Positions 1-11,498 of a stretch of DNA of 64,000 nucleotides are shown piece by piece. The translations under genes and the position numbers were made by a program. Each line of letters opens with the position of its first letter. Within the stretch, counting starts at the first letter, position 1. Source of the stretch: Hypholoma sublateritium FD-334 SS-4 (lineage: Eukaryota > Basidiomycota > Agaricomycetes > Agaricales > Strophariaceae); contig KN817588.1 of the NCBI GenBank assembly GCA_000827495.1, forward strand, positions 1 through 64,000. The letters run 5' to 3'. The notes under the pieces are model-generated. The model was not told where the DNA came from. It searched no databases and was given only the letters and a program-made list of their open reading frames with translations.

Positions 1-1
1 G

Positions 2-532
2 CGCCCAAGAATCCCCTGCTCCCCGGTGCGTGCTGCTCCCGCCGGAGTAGCAAAGATCGCGGAGGTCTTCGTGGACGCGTCGGCGTGGGGCATCGGCCTG
101 ATAACGGGCGAGCGGTGGCTCGCGTGGCGCTTCGCGTCTCCACTGCACCCTGCGGTCCCCGTCGACCAGAATGGNCGCGTTATCATGTCGTGGGCGGAGC
201 TCATCGCTCTCGAGCTTGGCGTCCTCACCCTCGTGGCTGCAGGGTACCGAGACACTACTGTGACACTGCGCTCAGACAACCTTGGCGTTGTCGGCGCCAT
301 AAGGCAACGCAAGTGGACACCGAGCCACGGGCTGGAGACCATCCTGCAGCGCGTCCTGGGGCGCTGCCGCGATCATGGCATTCAGTTGGAGGTGAAGTGG
401 GTGTCGACGAAGGCGAACCCTGCGGATAAGCCGTCGCGCGGGGTCTTGCCTCCACGGAAGTTGATGGTTCTCGATCAGCCAGTTCTGCCCGAGGAGTTGG
501 AAGGGGTTTTGAAACAGGTTACACCTATGTAG
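2..532 (+). mobile_element. RNase H-like end of a reverse-transcribing element, cut by the left edge
   Basis: The frame is open from base 2, so the coding sequence enters from outside the window; it stops at 530-532. The residues form an RNase H fold pattern: an early VDAS aspartate, an AELIALE glutamate, an LRSDN aspartate and a late NPADKPSRG segment. That order fits the RNase H of retroelements that lack a canonical LTR-type Gag-Pol end, such as DIRS-like elements in fungi; this is recalled family knowledge. No reverse transcriptase core, tyrosine recombinase or terminal repeat is visible inside the window, so the class stays open. One n base lies in the frame. Probably a truncated or 3'-terminal piece of an element, with no evidence that it is active. 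Confidence 0.6.
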
Positions 533-3500
533 GCTGTGGGCTTACCCGCAGCTTCGTTTCTTTTCAGATCTCGATATCTGTCTCTGCTGATGTGAAATCC
601 ACACGGTGCATATTGCAATCGAAGCGTCTGGCTGCGTACCGAGAGTCGTGTTGCTGTACCTATTTATCAGTTTTTTGTATATCATTTGATTTCTATACTC
701 CACTTCCGTACTCCAATTATATTCTTTGCAATGTTCCCAGTAACTTGAGCAACAACCGATCAAATTTGGACGCCTTCGAAGTTTGCAGGCAGAACTGTGA
801 TTGAGAGTTATTTAATTACAGACCTTGCCTCAAATGAGGCGCTTCGAGTAAAAATTATCAGCTCTGTATGCTGTATGCACAGTGGAGAGGTTTCAGGCAA
901 GTAATTTCTGAGAAACCCTCTCGTCAAAGTAGTCATTCGCTGACGCTTGGCTTGATTTTATGGTAATTCCAATTGCCTCTATTTCAGTTTCGGTCTATTC
1001 AGGTTTAATTCGCCGCGGTCCCTTAACAGTGAAGAGAGAGTCAGTTGATGTAGAACAATTCTGATATTTCAAGGGCACATAAAGGTAATAGTAAGGGACC
1101 GAAGATGCTTTTACATGCACGGAATATTAATTTAAAGATTGAATGATCTATTCAAAGTTGATGAAGACGTGATAACCTGAAATTTATCAAAAGTGGCATT
1201 GAATAGGATTGAATAGGCGGCTGATGTATCAATGAGGCACAAAGGGCGGGGAATACAGGAACCGCAGAAAAAAAATGTGGCTTCTAGAGCAGCGCAAAGT
1301 CCTCTCGAAGGCCGAGGGCGTATCGAGAGAAACTGGGGATCATCGCAAGATCATCGCATCAATCGACTTACTGGAACCCGTCGAGCTGTTCAGAGGATTG
1401 GATTTCAATATGTTCAGATTTCGATTTAAATAATTGGGTAACCCTCTGGAAATTACACCAAGTCGCCGTCAGTTGTCCTTGAGATTCTGTTTCGCAACTT
1501 GAAGCAAGACTCAAGTTCGCAGTTTGTTCTCAATTATTTTTCGCTTGATGTGCGACGGTCACGTGGATTTTTTCGTGTCTGAGTTGTCTGGTTCGAACTT
1601 CGCTAAGCGCTTCAACCGTCCCCGGGGCCCGTCCCTTGCCAACGCGCAACGTTGTTGCGATCTCCTCTCAGCCCACAGACAGCTCGTGCTCGACAACGAT
1701 AACGTCAATTCACGCGAGTATCTCGACCTATAACCTTATTCTATTCTTTCTTCATTGAAAACGCGTCGTCTGCTGGCGACACGACACCAAGTTATGCACA
1801 ACTGCGGGAGCCTGAGGTCAGACCGCTCTGCTCAGTTTTGTGCGGGCTGAAACTGGTGCGTAAGCTTTGTATACTCTCTCAAAGTGCTGTTGAATGTGCA
1901 GGCTTCTGGGCGTAACCTTGATAAGCGTGTCCTGTGGGCAGCCCAGAATGATGATGCACGCCTCGAGGTCGCCTGTATTCCTCGGTTGTACGCCGTGGGT
2001 GGACACTGTTGCCTCGTTTCTTGTGATCGTCAAGGCCACGGCTATCTGGCCGAGAGTTTCACCCAGCAGTCTCGAGGACTGGACGTCCTTTCATCATCGG
2101 CATGCTTGCCTGCAGAATCCAACTCTAGGCCCCTTCACCCTCTTTTGCAGGATCCTCCAAGCTCGAAACTCAGTATGCGAAACGGACAACTGACTGGATT
2201 CGCCATGAATTCTCTACAGTGGGCACTTTACACCCACAGTCACGTCAACTCCGCATTATCATGAACGTGGTGGGCACAATGCTGCAACCGCATGTTGATA
2301 GGCATGCACTATTTAACGCTGTGAGCCGCTAAACTCCAGCTACGCCTCCCACTTCTCTTACCGGATCTTTTGTTCGATTTCGAACTTTTCAGCTTAATCG
2401 CAGCTTCGTCCAAAGCTGCTGAACTATCACCAGCCTTCTGGCGTCATTTTCAGCGTTGCTTGGTATTTTGGCGTGCAGTAGCTCGGAAGCGGTTCTCAGT
2501 GATATGCTNTTTTCGCCACTTGATTGAGTCTTCATCTTGCGTCAGTCTAGATTTTGCTGACGTACTCACACCCTGTATTATTCGATTTATTCACGATAAT
2601 GAAAGGTGCGTTTTCGGTTTGCCTCGTACCCCTCTTTGGCTAACGAGTCTTTATAGTTAAAGTTTGACTGCACATTATACACCGTCGATAGCGCCGATAT
2701 CAGGACAATTATACGTTAACGGTTAAGCTTTTGTTCGTCTTCGCCAAAGCTTTTGGCGAATTTTCATCCCTGCTATTTTTTATGCTTCCATAAATGAATT
2801 TGCTTCGCCTCAAGGCAATTATATTCCCTCGTACTTCATTAACCAATCCCTCGGCAGGACAGGNAACATACCNTCGGTCTCGACATACTACTCTCGTCGC
2901 CGCCTGCGCCAGTTACGCGATATCCCCATCACACCAATGTGCGTCTAGGCCAGAGGGGCGCACACGGACGGAGCTTTTTGGGCCCTCGTTCATCCCCGCT
3001 TCCTTTCCTATCAGCCTGATGCATGGAAAGGACGCAGGCATGCGCGCCGCGATGGATCATCCCAGCGCCACCTGACGTCCCGCCGCCACACGGTCCCAGG
3101 GCACCACCCTCTCCCTCGGCATATCAATTCTCGATTTTGGGGTGCGAATAGTGCCCGGCTGCGGACGGCGCACCGACTTCCGCCGCTAAGTGTTGCTTCC
3201 CCGTACCCACATCGCACACTGACCGTTTCCGCAGGAACATTAACACGAATATCCTTCNTCCCCNTAATAAAAATCCCATGGATAATCCTCGCAGGCGACG
3301 CATCAGCACGCTGGCCGGGCGAATGAAATCCCCCCGAGCTTAATATTTATCATTTCTGNCCATTTCTTCTCAGATGTGCAGCGTGGGAGCTTTCGTTGAT
3401 CTAATCGACCCTCGCTTACGGCGCAGCGTCGTGATAGAAGACCGCTATCGGCGTGCCGCTCTTACTCCGAGCGTTCCAATCGAAATTCGGCGACCGAATT

Positions 3501-4196
3501 GGCATGTTTTCTCCAATGAGCCATTTCTTATTGTCTTTTCGCGCACGGCTGACTAGGCTAATTTTCGCAGTGGAAATGAAATGCCAGAAAACAATTCAGT
3601 TCCCGGAGAGGCCATGCNAACAGGACTACCTACGAACAAAAAATGATGAAGGCGCCACGACAAAATAAGGCGCGACCGCGGTCGAGTCGCGAGGGTTAGG
3701 TAATAAAAGTAAGTGGAGGGTATATGCGGAGGGTTGGTATGGATGGCCGGGCTAATCATGAAGGGGATCGTGAATGAGTAATCAAGCGTGTCGCACATGA
3801 GGGGGGAGATGGGNAAGTTCGGACGGTCGTCGAGACGCATCCGAGGATGGACGCCAGGATGGGTACCCAGTACGTCTCGACGACACATCCTCAATCGTGA
3901 GTGGGTTACGCGGAAAGCGACTATGATTACAGACCCAGGTGGGCGAAACAACAAGGGGGTGAACAGATGGATGGAAGAGAACAGAAAGTACACGGCACGA
4001 ACGCGCGACCCGCCCTTGCAAGAGAGAAGGAGGAAGGGCGCAGGGGAGGCGGGGCACGGGCTCAAGGTGCGCAAAATACAAATAATCCATACATGGAGTC
4101 CAAAAAGGTACCGCAGATAAGTCGCCGCAAGCGCGAGAACAGACGGGCCGCCCAGAGACGCACAGCATCCGCAGGCGGGCGCGCGTGCAGGAAGAC
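533..4196. other. Long gene-poor stretch after the retroelement fragment
   Basis: Only short open frames with no recognisable motif or consistent splice structure. Several isolated n bases occur. The stretch probably holds decayed repeat sequence and the 3' flank of the HMG-box gene. An open frame on the minus strand at about 1818-2039 has a plausible residue mix, but I could not place it in a family. Confidence 0.5.
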
Positions 4197-5927
4197 TCAG
4201 AAGCCATGGCCAGCCATCATCTCGTCGAACCCGATGAGGTTCATGCCGTGGCCGCCGTCGTCGTGGAACTGCCGCCCCTCGAGCGCGTGCACAAAGTCGT
4301 GCCCGAACTCGAGCCCGGGCCCGCCGTGCGGCGTCATCGCCAGGTTCTCGGTGTACTTGGGGATGCCGATGTCGATGGGCGGGATTGCGTTGATGTCGAA
4401 GTCGTCCGTCAGGAGCACGGCGGGCTCGTTCGACCAGAGCGAACCGCTGTCCCAGGTGAACGCGGCGAACTCCTGCTGCATCTGCATGTCCGCCTGCAGG
4501 TTCATCTCGGCCTGCGCCTGCGCCTCGAGCGACGCGTCGGCAGATAGCTGCGACCCGAAGNCGCTGCCGTGCTCCGGGAGGAACATGTTGTTCGGCGTAT
4601 ATGGACCGGACGACGGCGACGACGGGCCCGACGAGCCAGAGCCGACAGAGGATGCGGGCGAGACGATNTGGTGCGCGGGAAGGAGGAGCGAGTCCGCGTT
4701 GTTGCCAGGGATGGTGAGCTGTTGGAACGGTGACGNGTTGTTCCGTTGACTTGGCGTGCTGAACATACTCCGTAGGAACTCGGATGACTGCGAAACGAAA
4801 ATACCAGCCATCAACGTCAGTTTTAACGGATCACGATCGACGTCAGCGGGGACGNGNNAAAAACGCACCTGAAGCGTGGCTTCGAACTGCCCTTGCATCG
4901 CGTACGATGGNGCGACGTACGACGGATTCGGCAGGTAGTCGAAGCTNGACAGNGCCTCCTCCGTGTGTCCTGGGTGTGCGGCGCGCCGGCTGATCATGGG
5001 CAGCAGCGACGGCGACGTGGGGCACGAAGGCGTCATGTGGTAGACGTTCGGGATCTGGATCGACTGGTACGGCGGCGGNGTAGGTGCCGACGCTGANCGT
5101 TGACCATGCATCCGAGGCATCGGCACGACGAACGANACGGTGTCGCCCTCGTCGAACTCGAACTTCTTCGGCTTCTTGCTATTCTTCGCGCGGCCGTCCT
5201 TGTCCTTCGCGCGCTGNGGGCGGTACACGTAGTTGGGATACAACTTCTCGTGCTCCTTTTTCTTATCCTTGGCGAGGTCCTCCCACATCTGGCGCTCGGC
5301 GGTCGACAGGCTCTTCCATTGCTGGCTGATCGTCTTGGACAAATCGGCCTGGCGCTGCTTCTTCGCAGGGCCCTCGGGCGACGCGATGCTCTCTTCCTGC
5401 GCCTGCTGGCGGTCCTCGCAGCACTTTCGCCGGAAGAGGATGAACGCGTTCTCCGGGCGCTTGATATAGTCCTCGTCACCCTTCTTCGGCCGGCGCTCGA
5501 CTGGATCGCTGCTGCTCGACGACTTGCGCCGCCGGTGGGCCTGCGCGACCGCGGCGGCGGGCGTCTGCGCGATGGGCGACTCTAATGGGAACGCGGGCGC
5601 GAATGCGTGGTGGGGTGGTGGGGTGAATGGTTGTGGTGGTGGTGTTACAGGTGTACAGTGGGCAGACGGAAGAGAATGAAGGTCGGGCTCGAATGGCGAT
5701 GAGCAGGGCGAGGCGTAAGGACTGTCGGCGAGATTGTGGGTTGAAGGGAAGGTGAAGGCCCGGGGCGTTGGCGACACGATTTGGAGGGAGGGCGTCTGAG
5801 GAGCATCCGTCGTCACTTCGAGTGCTGGAAAGGTGAGTAGATCGCGCGCTTAGGGATGCACTGTTGCTCTGAAGAATTATAGGGACTTACTTCGGGATTG
5901 GGTATCGCGGGTACGGAGGGCGGGCAT
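4197..5927 (-). CDS. HMG-box (MATA_HMG-like) transcription factor
   Basis: A predicted nuclear DNA-binding regulator. Proposed exons are 5891-5927, 4869-5824 and 4197-4787, giving 527 residues. The first exon gives the only good ATG (5927): a GTAAGT donor and a TTTCCAG acceptor around a 66-bp intron restore the frame. A Pro/Ser-rich N-terminus of about 130 residues leads to the HMG box (about residues 134-215), with the start KRPENAF, a basic and Gln-rich middle, QQWKSLS and KLYPNYVYR. The loop between the first two helices is long (ESIASPEGPAKK). The C-terminal half is Pro/Ser/Gln-rich and looks like an activation region. The second intron (4788-4868) has CAG/GTGCGT and TTTCGCAG ends and is exactly 81 bp with no stop, so it can be read through. 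Ambiguous n bases lie in the coding sequence. In mushrooms such factors often act in mating or fruiting pathways; the target here is unknown. Confidence 0.85.
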
Positions 5928-8900
5928 GATTGTTGGTCGTAGAGACAATGGGTGAGCGGGACTTGGTCGTAAGGAAAGACAATGGGAGGAGGGAGAAGGG
6001 GGGAAAGAATAATGTGTGTCGCAGGTCGAGGATGCCAATCGTTTTTCTTTGTCTCTGCGATCGGGGAGAACAATTGCGCGGGGCGGGGCACAAAAGCAAA
6101 ACAATACGAGCGGAGAGTTTTATAGTTCTGGACAGGAAACCGATACCAAGATAGGTTCCGCCGAAGGACACGAGCCCCGTTTCGTAAGGTTCACCTGGGA
6201 TTCGCTTTCATTGTCTCCTCCCAAAATGGACGCTTCGAGGGACCAAGGCCCGATACGGCGACGCGACAGGCTGTTGAGTCATATTTGGTGGGGCAATGCA
6301 GCAGCGCTATTGTCTATCCAACTGCTGCCCGCAAGTCGGCAACAACTCCCGCACTCACGCACAGCAGGCCCTTGCCTCCGCGGACCTCCTCCTCCCCCTG
6401 CGTCTCTTCACCGTCCCCCGCATCGTACCAGCACTAATCTCGCCACAACGCATTTCCATCCCATCGTGATAAAATTATCCACGTGTGCAATTTCCAGACG
6501 CCCAAAACGGCAGCGGGATAGAGTCCTTCACCCTTCCACTTTAGGAAGGCGAGACCCGGCCGTTCGTCTCGCAAATTCACACCCTGGCCTGCTCAATTGA
6601 TTTGTCAATGTTGCCACTGCCCGATGAGATTGCCCATCTTATGATGATCCCGCTGACGCGCTGTGCACTGGGCGCAGACGCTCGCCGCCTGCATTACCAT
6701 CGAGCGCACATCTGGCCGGGCCAGGAATGCGCAGTGCGCGCTAGGGCCTCCCGCACGGCACTGGCGAAATTAAAATATCACCGCGTGACACGCCAGAACG
6801 TCATGTCTTCTCCCCATGGGTGGGTGCGGTAATCTTCTGGGGCGGGGTGCGCTATCGGACCTAACGTGCGCGCAGCCAGCCGAGCGCGCGAATTCCACAT
6901 ACGCTCGCTTGCCGCATTTCCGTACGCCCTCTGCCCATCCATCTACGTATCGACCGACGTGCGACTGATCCGTAATATCCGATCGAAGTGCGCCCGCACG
7001 ATCAGGCAATGGACTATGGGGGGCTTACATTGCACGTCCACAGCACAGGCGCGCCCCCACAACAATGTACGTCTGCGGTGCGTATGTATCAATTATTATT
7101 CATTCATATATCGAGCGGAAGCATATTCCATCCTATCAGTGATATATTTCATATGCAGATGCGTTACTCGATCCCCAAGCACAGGACAGGATGGATGCGC
7201 GCGCTCGTGAGGGCGGAGGCTTCTGCGTCTATATTTGTCCAGCAATATCGGGCGCCAGAACTCGAGCCCTGATTTAGGGTTAGAACAACACCGTGCATGG
7301 CCTTAGGGTTAGGATTCCATCACCCCGGAGGCAGTGGGGGTGTGAGATTCCCACCTTGCTTGACAAGATCTCATCGTCCCATGGAATCCTAATCCCATTT
7401 TGGGCGCGTATTCCCCGAAGTATGCGAGCGCGCCGGCGGTTATATAGATAACGAGCGCCCCGCCGCCGTGAGCACTTGGTGGCAGCGGGAAACGGGATGC
7501 ACACGACTTGGGCCAGGAAATGCATAGATTAGAAATACTACTGACACAGGGGCGAGCAATGGATCGCGGGGAAGGCCCAAGCTCGCGGGAGGGGACGGTC
7601 GAGTCAGCACGCAGCACGTGCACTGGCAAATACACGCGTCGCTATCGCATGATTGTGGAACGGTATTAAGAGGGCTATTCGACGGTATTTCGGGGTGCTG
7701 ATCGCTGCGGGATGCAAGCTATTTATGCGCGAGATGCGTGGCGACGATATGTGCTCTGCAGGTATTATTGACTCGACGGGCACTGCATTTCAGACCCCAG
7801 AGCGCCCGCCTTGTTTGTTGGATGAGAGATATTCCACTAGTCGCGATCGCTCGATCATTGACGGTTTCCATTCCCCACACAGCATGGACCCACTGACGGC
7901 GCGTCATAGTATCTGTACATGGACCACAAAGTATATCTTACAGCTCTTTGGGGCAGCTGATTGGAAGAATGAACTAGCGGCGTCGACACGCAATTAGATG
8001 CACAGATTCTGGAACGATGAAATGAGCCAAAGTGCAAGCTGTTCACTGAGAAGAAAATAAGCCTGAGTGACTTTGGAGGAGGTCTGGGCTACGTATACCG
8101 ATGTCAGTCAGCCACATAAAATATCTAGATGATCAGAATCTAATTCTGAGGACAATGGACGCATCACAGGCAGCTCTGGGATGTACTTATATTGCCTGAC
8201 GTTATTGACCAGGAGATGTCAGTGCACTTCCACTCGGTGCCACAGAACGAAGCAGATGCGAGCACCCAGCGTAATCATAATTAATGGCTGCGGGGCAGCC
8301 GAAGTCAAAAAGCGTACTTCGAAAGGACAATGCGAGACCGGGAGCTCGTCAGAGTTCTAGTCTATTTTCTGTAGATAACATCGCATGCTGAAAGATATGA
8401 ATCAGGGTTTTGCTTTATCTCTGACTCCTACTGCTGGTATTTGACCGTTTTAACACCGATGTATTCCTCCACAGACTCAACAACTGACTTTCATGAGCTG
8501 GTATCATACATCCAGCCGCGCCCCGGCGCGTCGCGTCGCGAATATAGAACTGCACGTCTATATCAATCATGAGAACAAAGTACACCCGTGTCAACCGCGT
8601 CAGCGGTCAGGCACCGCTACGACAAATCGGTATGTGCGGTTGAGTCATTCCTCAACTGCCTCGGATGCGTGCACGAAAGGATGTGTGACCGCGTTCTTCC
8701 TGCACTCACGTATGCACCGCGGGAAGCCGGGACGGTGGTGTGGCGCATCATCTCCTAGCGCAGCCGTTTGCTTGTGTCTTCTCTACTACTCACGCCTTCT
8801 TCTTGGTGGAAAGCGTTAATTAACTGTCGGGAGCTCCGAGTGGGATGTACAGAAGCCTTTTGCCAGGCGTAGCTGAATATTGAGTGTATTGGCGGTCTAG

Positions 8901-10490
8901 AAATAGTCCAGCCGTGTTTGTGGGAGTATACCTAAATAGTCGAACAATGGGCGATCAGTCCATGGCGTGAAGGCGGTTTTAATTCGTGATGCATCCGTGA
9001 TACTGAACAGACCTTGGGGATGTGGATATAGATGTAAATATCCATCCAGCCCGAGGGAGAGTAGTAAAATAGCATCGTGCGCGCTCTGTAATGCATGCGA
9101 TGCAGCGTTTCTCCGGTGCATGAGAGTCGCATTTAATATGATGCCTGACTGTGGAAAGGTACATGTAACGTGTATATGCGCTCTCACATCTTATAGAATT
9201 CACTTGTCTAGACAGTCATTTCATCCCGTACATGCGTATCGCGCTTGGCGGCTCTCATGATGAACACGAAACACATCGGCGCTAGTCCAGATCGTACTGA
9301 TGACTACATAGGTCTCCCATCTAGCCACGGACATTTCCCTCCCAATTTCCATCCAGCCAGTTCTCCACTTGCGCGCTCGTCTTGCCTGCACCGTGCGCGT
9401 TGCGTACGCGATTATTTGAATCCCGGGATTCAGACCCTGATTTATCTAAGCGAAGCAAAAAGGCATAGCCACCACGCATGGAAGTTGCCGTTATATCCTT
9501 TTACAATCTTTGGCGTTGGATTTATCGCTCCACTTCGCCGCCATCGATAGCGCTGGTCGGCGATGGAAGTATACGCGAGTTTTACAGATAGCGGCGCAGC
9601 GGGCCATAGTAGGCCATAGTAAGTAGGGAAGCGAAGCGATACCGTATGTTCCGTTGGGCGTTCCGGCCATTTGCCCGGCGCTGATAAGATCCGCTGGGGC
9701 CATTCCCGCTGACAGGCGACGGAGCTTGCAGCTGGAGCGTTGCGCTACGCGGGATGAAGGCGCGCTCGCCACCATTCTCCGGCGTCTTGTTCTGAGGATG
9801 CGGCCACCCGTTTACATCCATCCGCACAGCATTTGTATGTACAAAGGGAGTCTACAGGCAACTTATAAGTTAGCCTTAGAACGCCGAGACCGGCTGTTTC
9901 TATTAATCGTCGCCGTTCAGACGTTGATCAGGCCCGGCGCTGTCGCCAAGTACCTTTAGTGCCTACAACCCCATCAAGTGGCCGTCTCGTATTTCTCTTC
10001 CTGCCCGGATTGACGATATCACAAGGTTGCATCGTCGTCTCGGGAGAGGCATCCCACAGTATCAGTCGTTCCCAAGCAGCCCGCCTGCCCGATATCGATT
10101 TGAACGGCGGTGAATAAGTATGTGAAAGATAACGTCGCAACAGCACATGTTTCCGTTGGCCCATGACCCTCCGCCACAGCGTCCGCGTGCTGGCTGCGCC
10201 TCTCGGCCTCGTTCGGCGGACAACATATGCTGACCGAGCGACTCCGCTCCTCGAGGCACATTGCCGTCGGCAACCGAAGTGGAGCAAAGTGACAGAGACG
10301 CGACTTGTCACAGCAGCGTGTATCTGCTCGTCACGCGTTCATGGGGTTCTGAAACGGTGACTCACGACCTACTCACGACAACCAAAGTTCAACCTCCCGA
10401 ACTGCCTAGACTGCTTGACATCGCGTTCTATCGGACGTGATAAATTCTCGTAACATTCTAAGAACCTTGCATCCATCTCCTTCCTGGCGT
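5928..10490. other. Gene-poor region between the HMG-box and glycosylase genes
   Basis: No open frame here has a family motif or closes in phase with a neighbour. About 5928-6200 is the probable promoter and 5' leader of the HMG-box gene. The rest contains scattered short frames on both strands that read as chance. Two telomere-like hexamer pairs are listed separately. Confidence 0.5.
7274..7312 (+). repeat. Two interstitial telomere-like TTAGGGTTAG copies
   Basis: The ten-base string TTAGGGTTAG occurs at 7274-7283 and again at 7303-7312, 29 bp apart. TTAGGG is the usual fungal telomere unit. Two copies could be a scar of break repair with telomere sequence, or chance. Confidence 0.4.
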
Positions 10491-11498
10491 ATGGCATCCG
10501 CGCGCAGCGTGAACACGAAACGACCACGTTCGTCATCCCCTCCCATCACCAGGCCGACAGTCGACGCGCGGACCGTAGGCTCAACATCGAGTCAGGCCCC
10601 CATACATACAGGAGTGGAGTCGCCTTCGAAGGCCAAGAAGCTAAAGCTCCAGTCCACGTACACCGAGGAATCGCCTTTCCCAGGACACGGACATCCGACA
10701 CCGGCCGAGGCGCAGGAGGTGTTCGATTTGCTGGCCCATGCGCACCGCACTCACGCCGAAGCGCCTCTCCGCAAACAGCCGATGGCCTCTGGTAACGCCG
10801 CACAGAGCTGTGGGAACGTACCGAATGTGATTGAAGCGCTAATTGGCACAGTTTTGTCGCAGAACACTTCTGGCCATAACAGTACGCGCGCCAAGGCGGG
10901 GCTCGACGCAGCGTTTGGCCGGAACAATTTCTCCGTCATCGCCACAGCGCCGTGCAGTGAGGTAGTTAACGCCATACGCTCTGGGGGACTGGCGAACAAA
11001 AAGGCGGTGACGATACAGAATATTCTAAAGTCAATAAAGGAGAAGCACGGCGATTATTCCCTGCAGCACCTCGCCGCCGTGGACGAGGCCACGAGAATGA
11101 ACGATGAGTCCATCATGCAAGAACTCATGTCCTACGACGGCGTCGGCCCGAAGACAGCGTCTTGTGTCCTACTTTTCTGTCTAGGTCGCGATTCCTTTGC
11201 CGTCGACACGCACGTATTCCGCCTCAGCAAGGTTCTTGGCTGGGTTCCGGCGAAAGCAGACAGAGTTCTCACCCAAGCACACCTCGATCTGCGAGTACCG
11301 AACGAGTTGAAGTATGGTCTTCATGTTCTCATGATACAGCACGGCCGAGTTTGCAAGGGGTGCAAAAAGGCTGGCTCACGCGAGGATTGCATTCTCAAAA
11401 CGTATCTCAGGGACCGGAAGGGGCAGAACTCAGACGATATAGACGTGAAGCTCGAACCAGCCAACGACGAAGGCACTGAAACCAAGCCCAATGTATAA
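10491..11498 (+). CDS. Endonuclease III-like HhH-GPD DNA glycosylase
   Basis: A single-exon gene of 335 residues, read from the first in-frame ATG (10491). It should excise damaged or mismatched bases in nuclear base-excision repair. The first 90 residues are Ser/Pro/Lys-rich, probably disordered, and could carry a nuclear signal. The fold starts near residue 115 with NVIEALIGTVLSQNTS. The helix-hairpin-helix reads YDGVGPKTA, with the lysine at about residue 221. The GPD aspartate lies in FAVDTHVFR at about residue 239. The 18-residue spacing equals that of K120 and D138 in E. coli endonuclease III, so a bifunctional glycosylase/lyase is plausible. The C-terminus HGRVCKGCKK..EDC has three cysteines instead of the C-x6-C-x2-C-x5-C iron-sulphur pattern, so a normal 4Fe-4S cluster is unlikely. 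Substrate unknown. Confidence 0.88.
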   Translation: MASARSVNTKRPRSSSPPITRPTVDARTVGSTSSQAPIHTGVESPSKAKKLKLQSTYTEESPFPGHGHPTPAEAQEVFDLLAHAHRTHAEAPLRKQPMASGNAAQSCGNVPNVIEALIGTVLSQNTSGHNSTRAKAGLDAAFGRNNFSVIATAPCSEVVNAIRSGGLANKKAVTIQNILKSIKEKHGDYSLQHLAAVDEATRMNDESIMQELMSYDGVGPKTASCVLLFCLGRDSFAVDTHVFRLSKVLGWVPAKADRVLTQAHLDLRVPNELKYGLHVLMIQHGRVCKGCKKAGSREDCILKTYLRDRKGQNSDDIDVKLEPANDEGTETKPNV

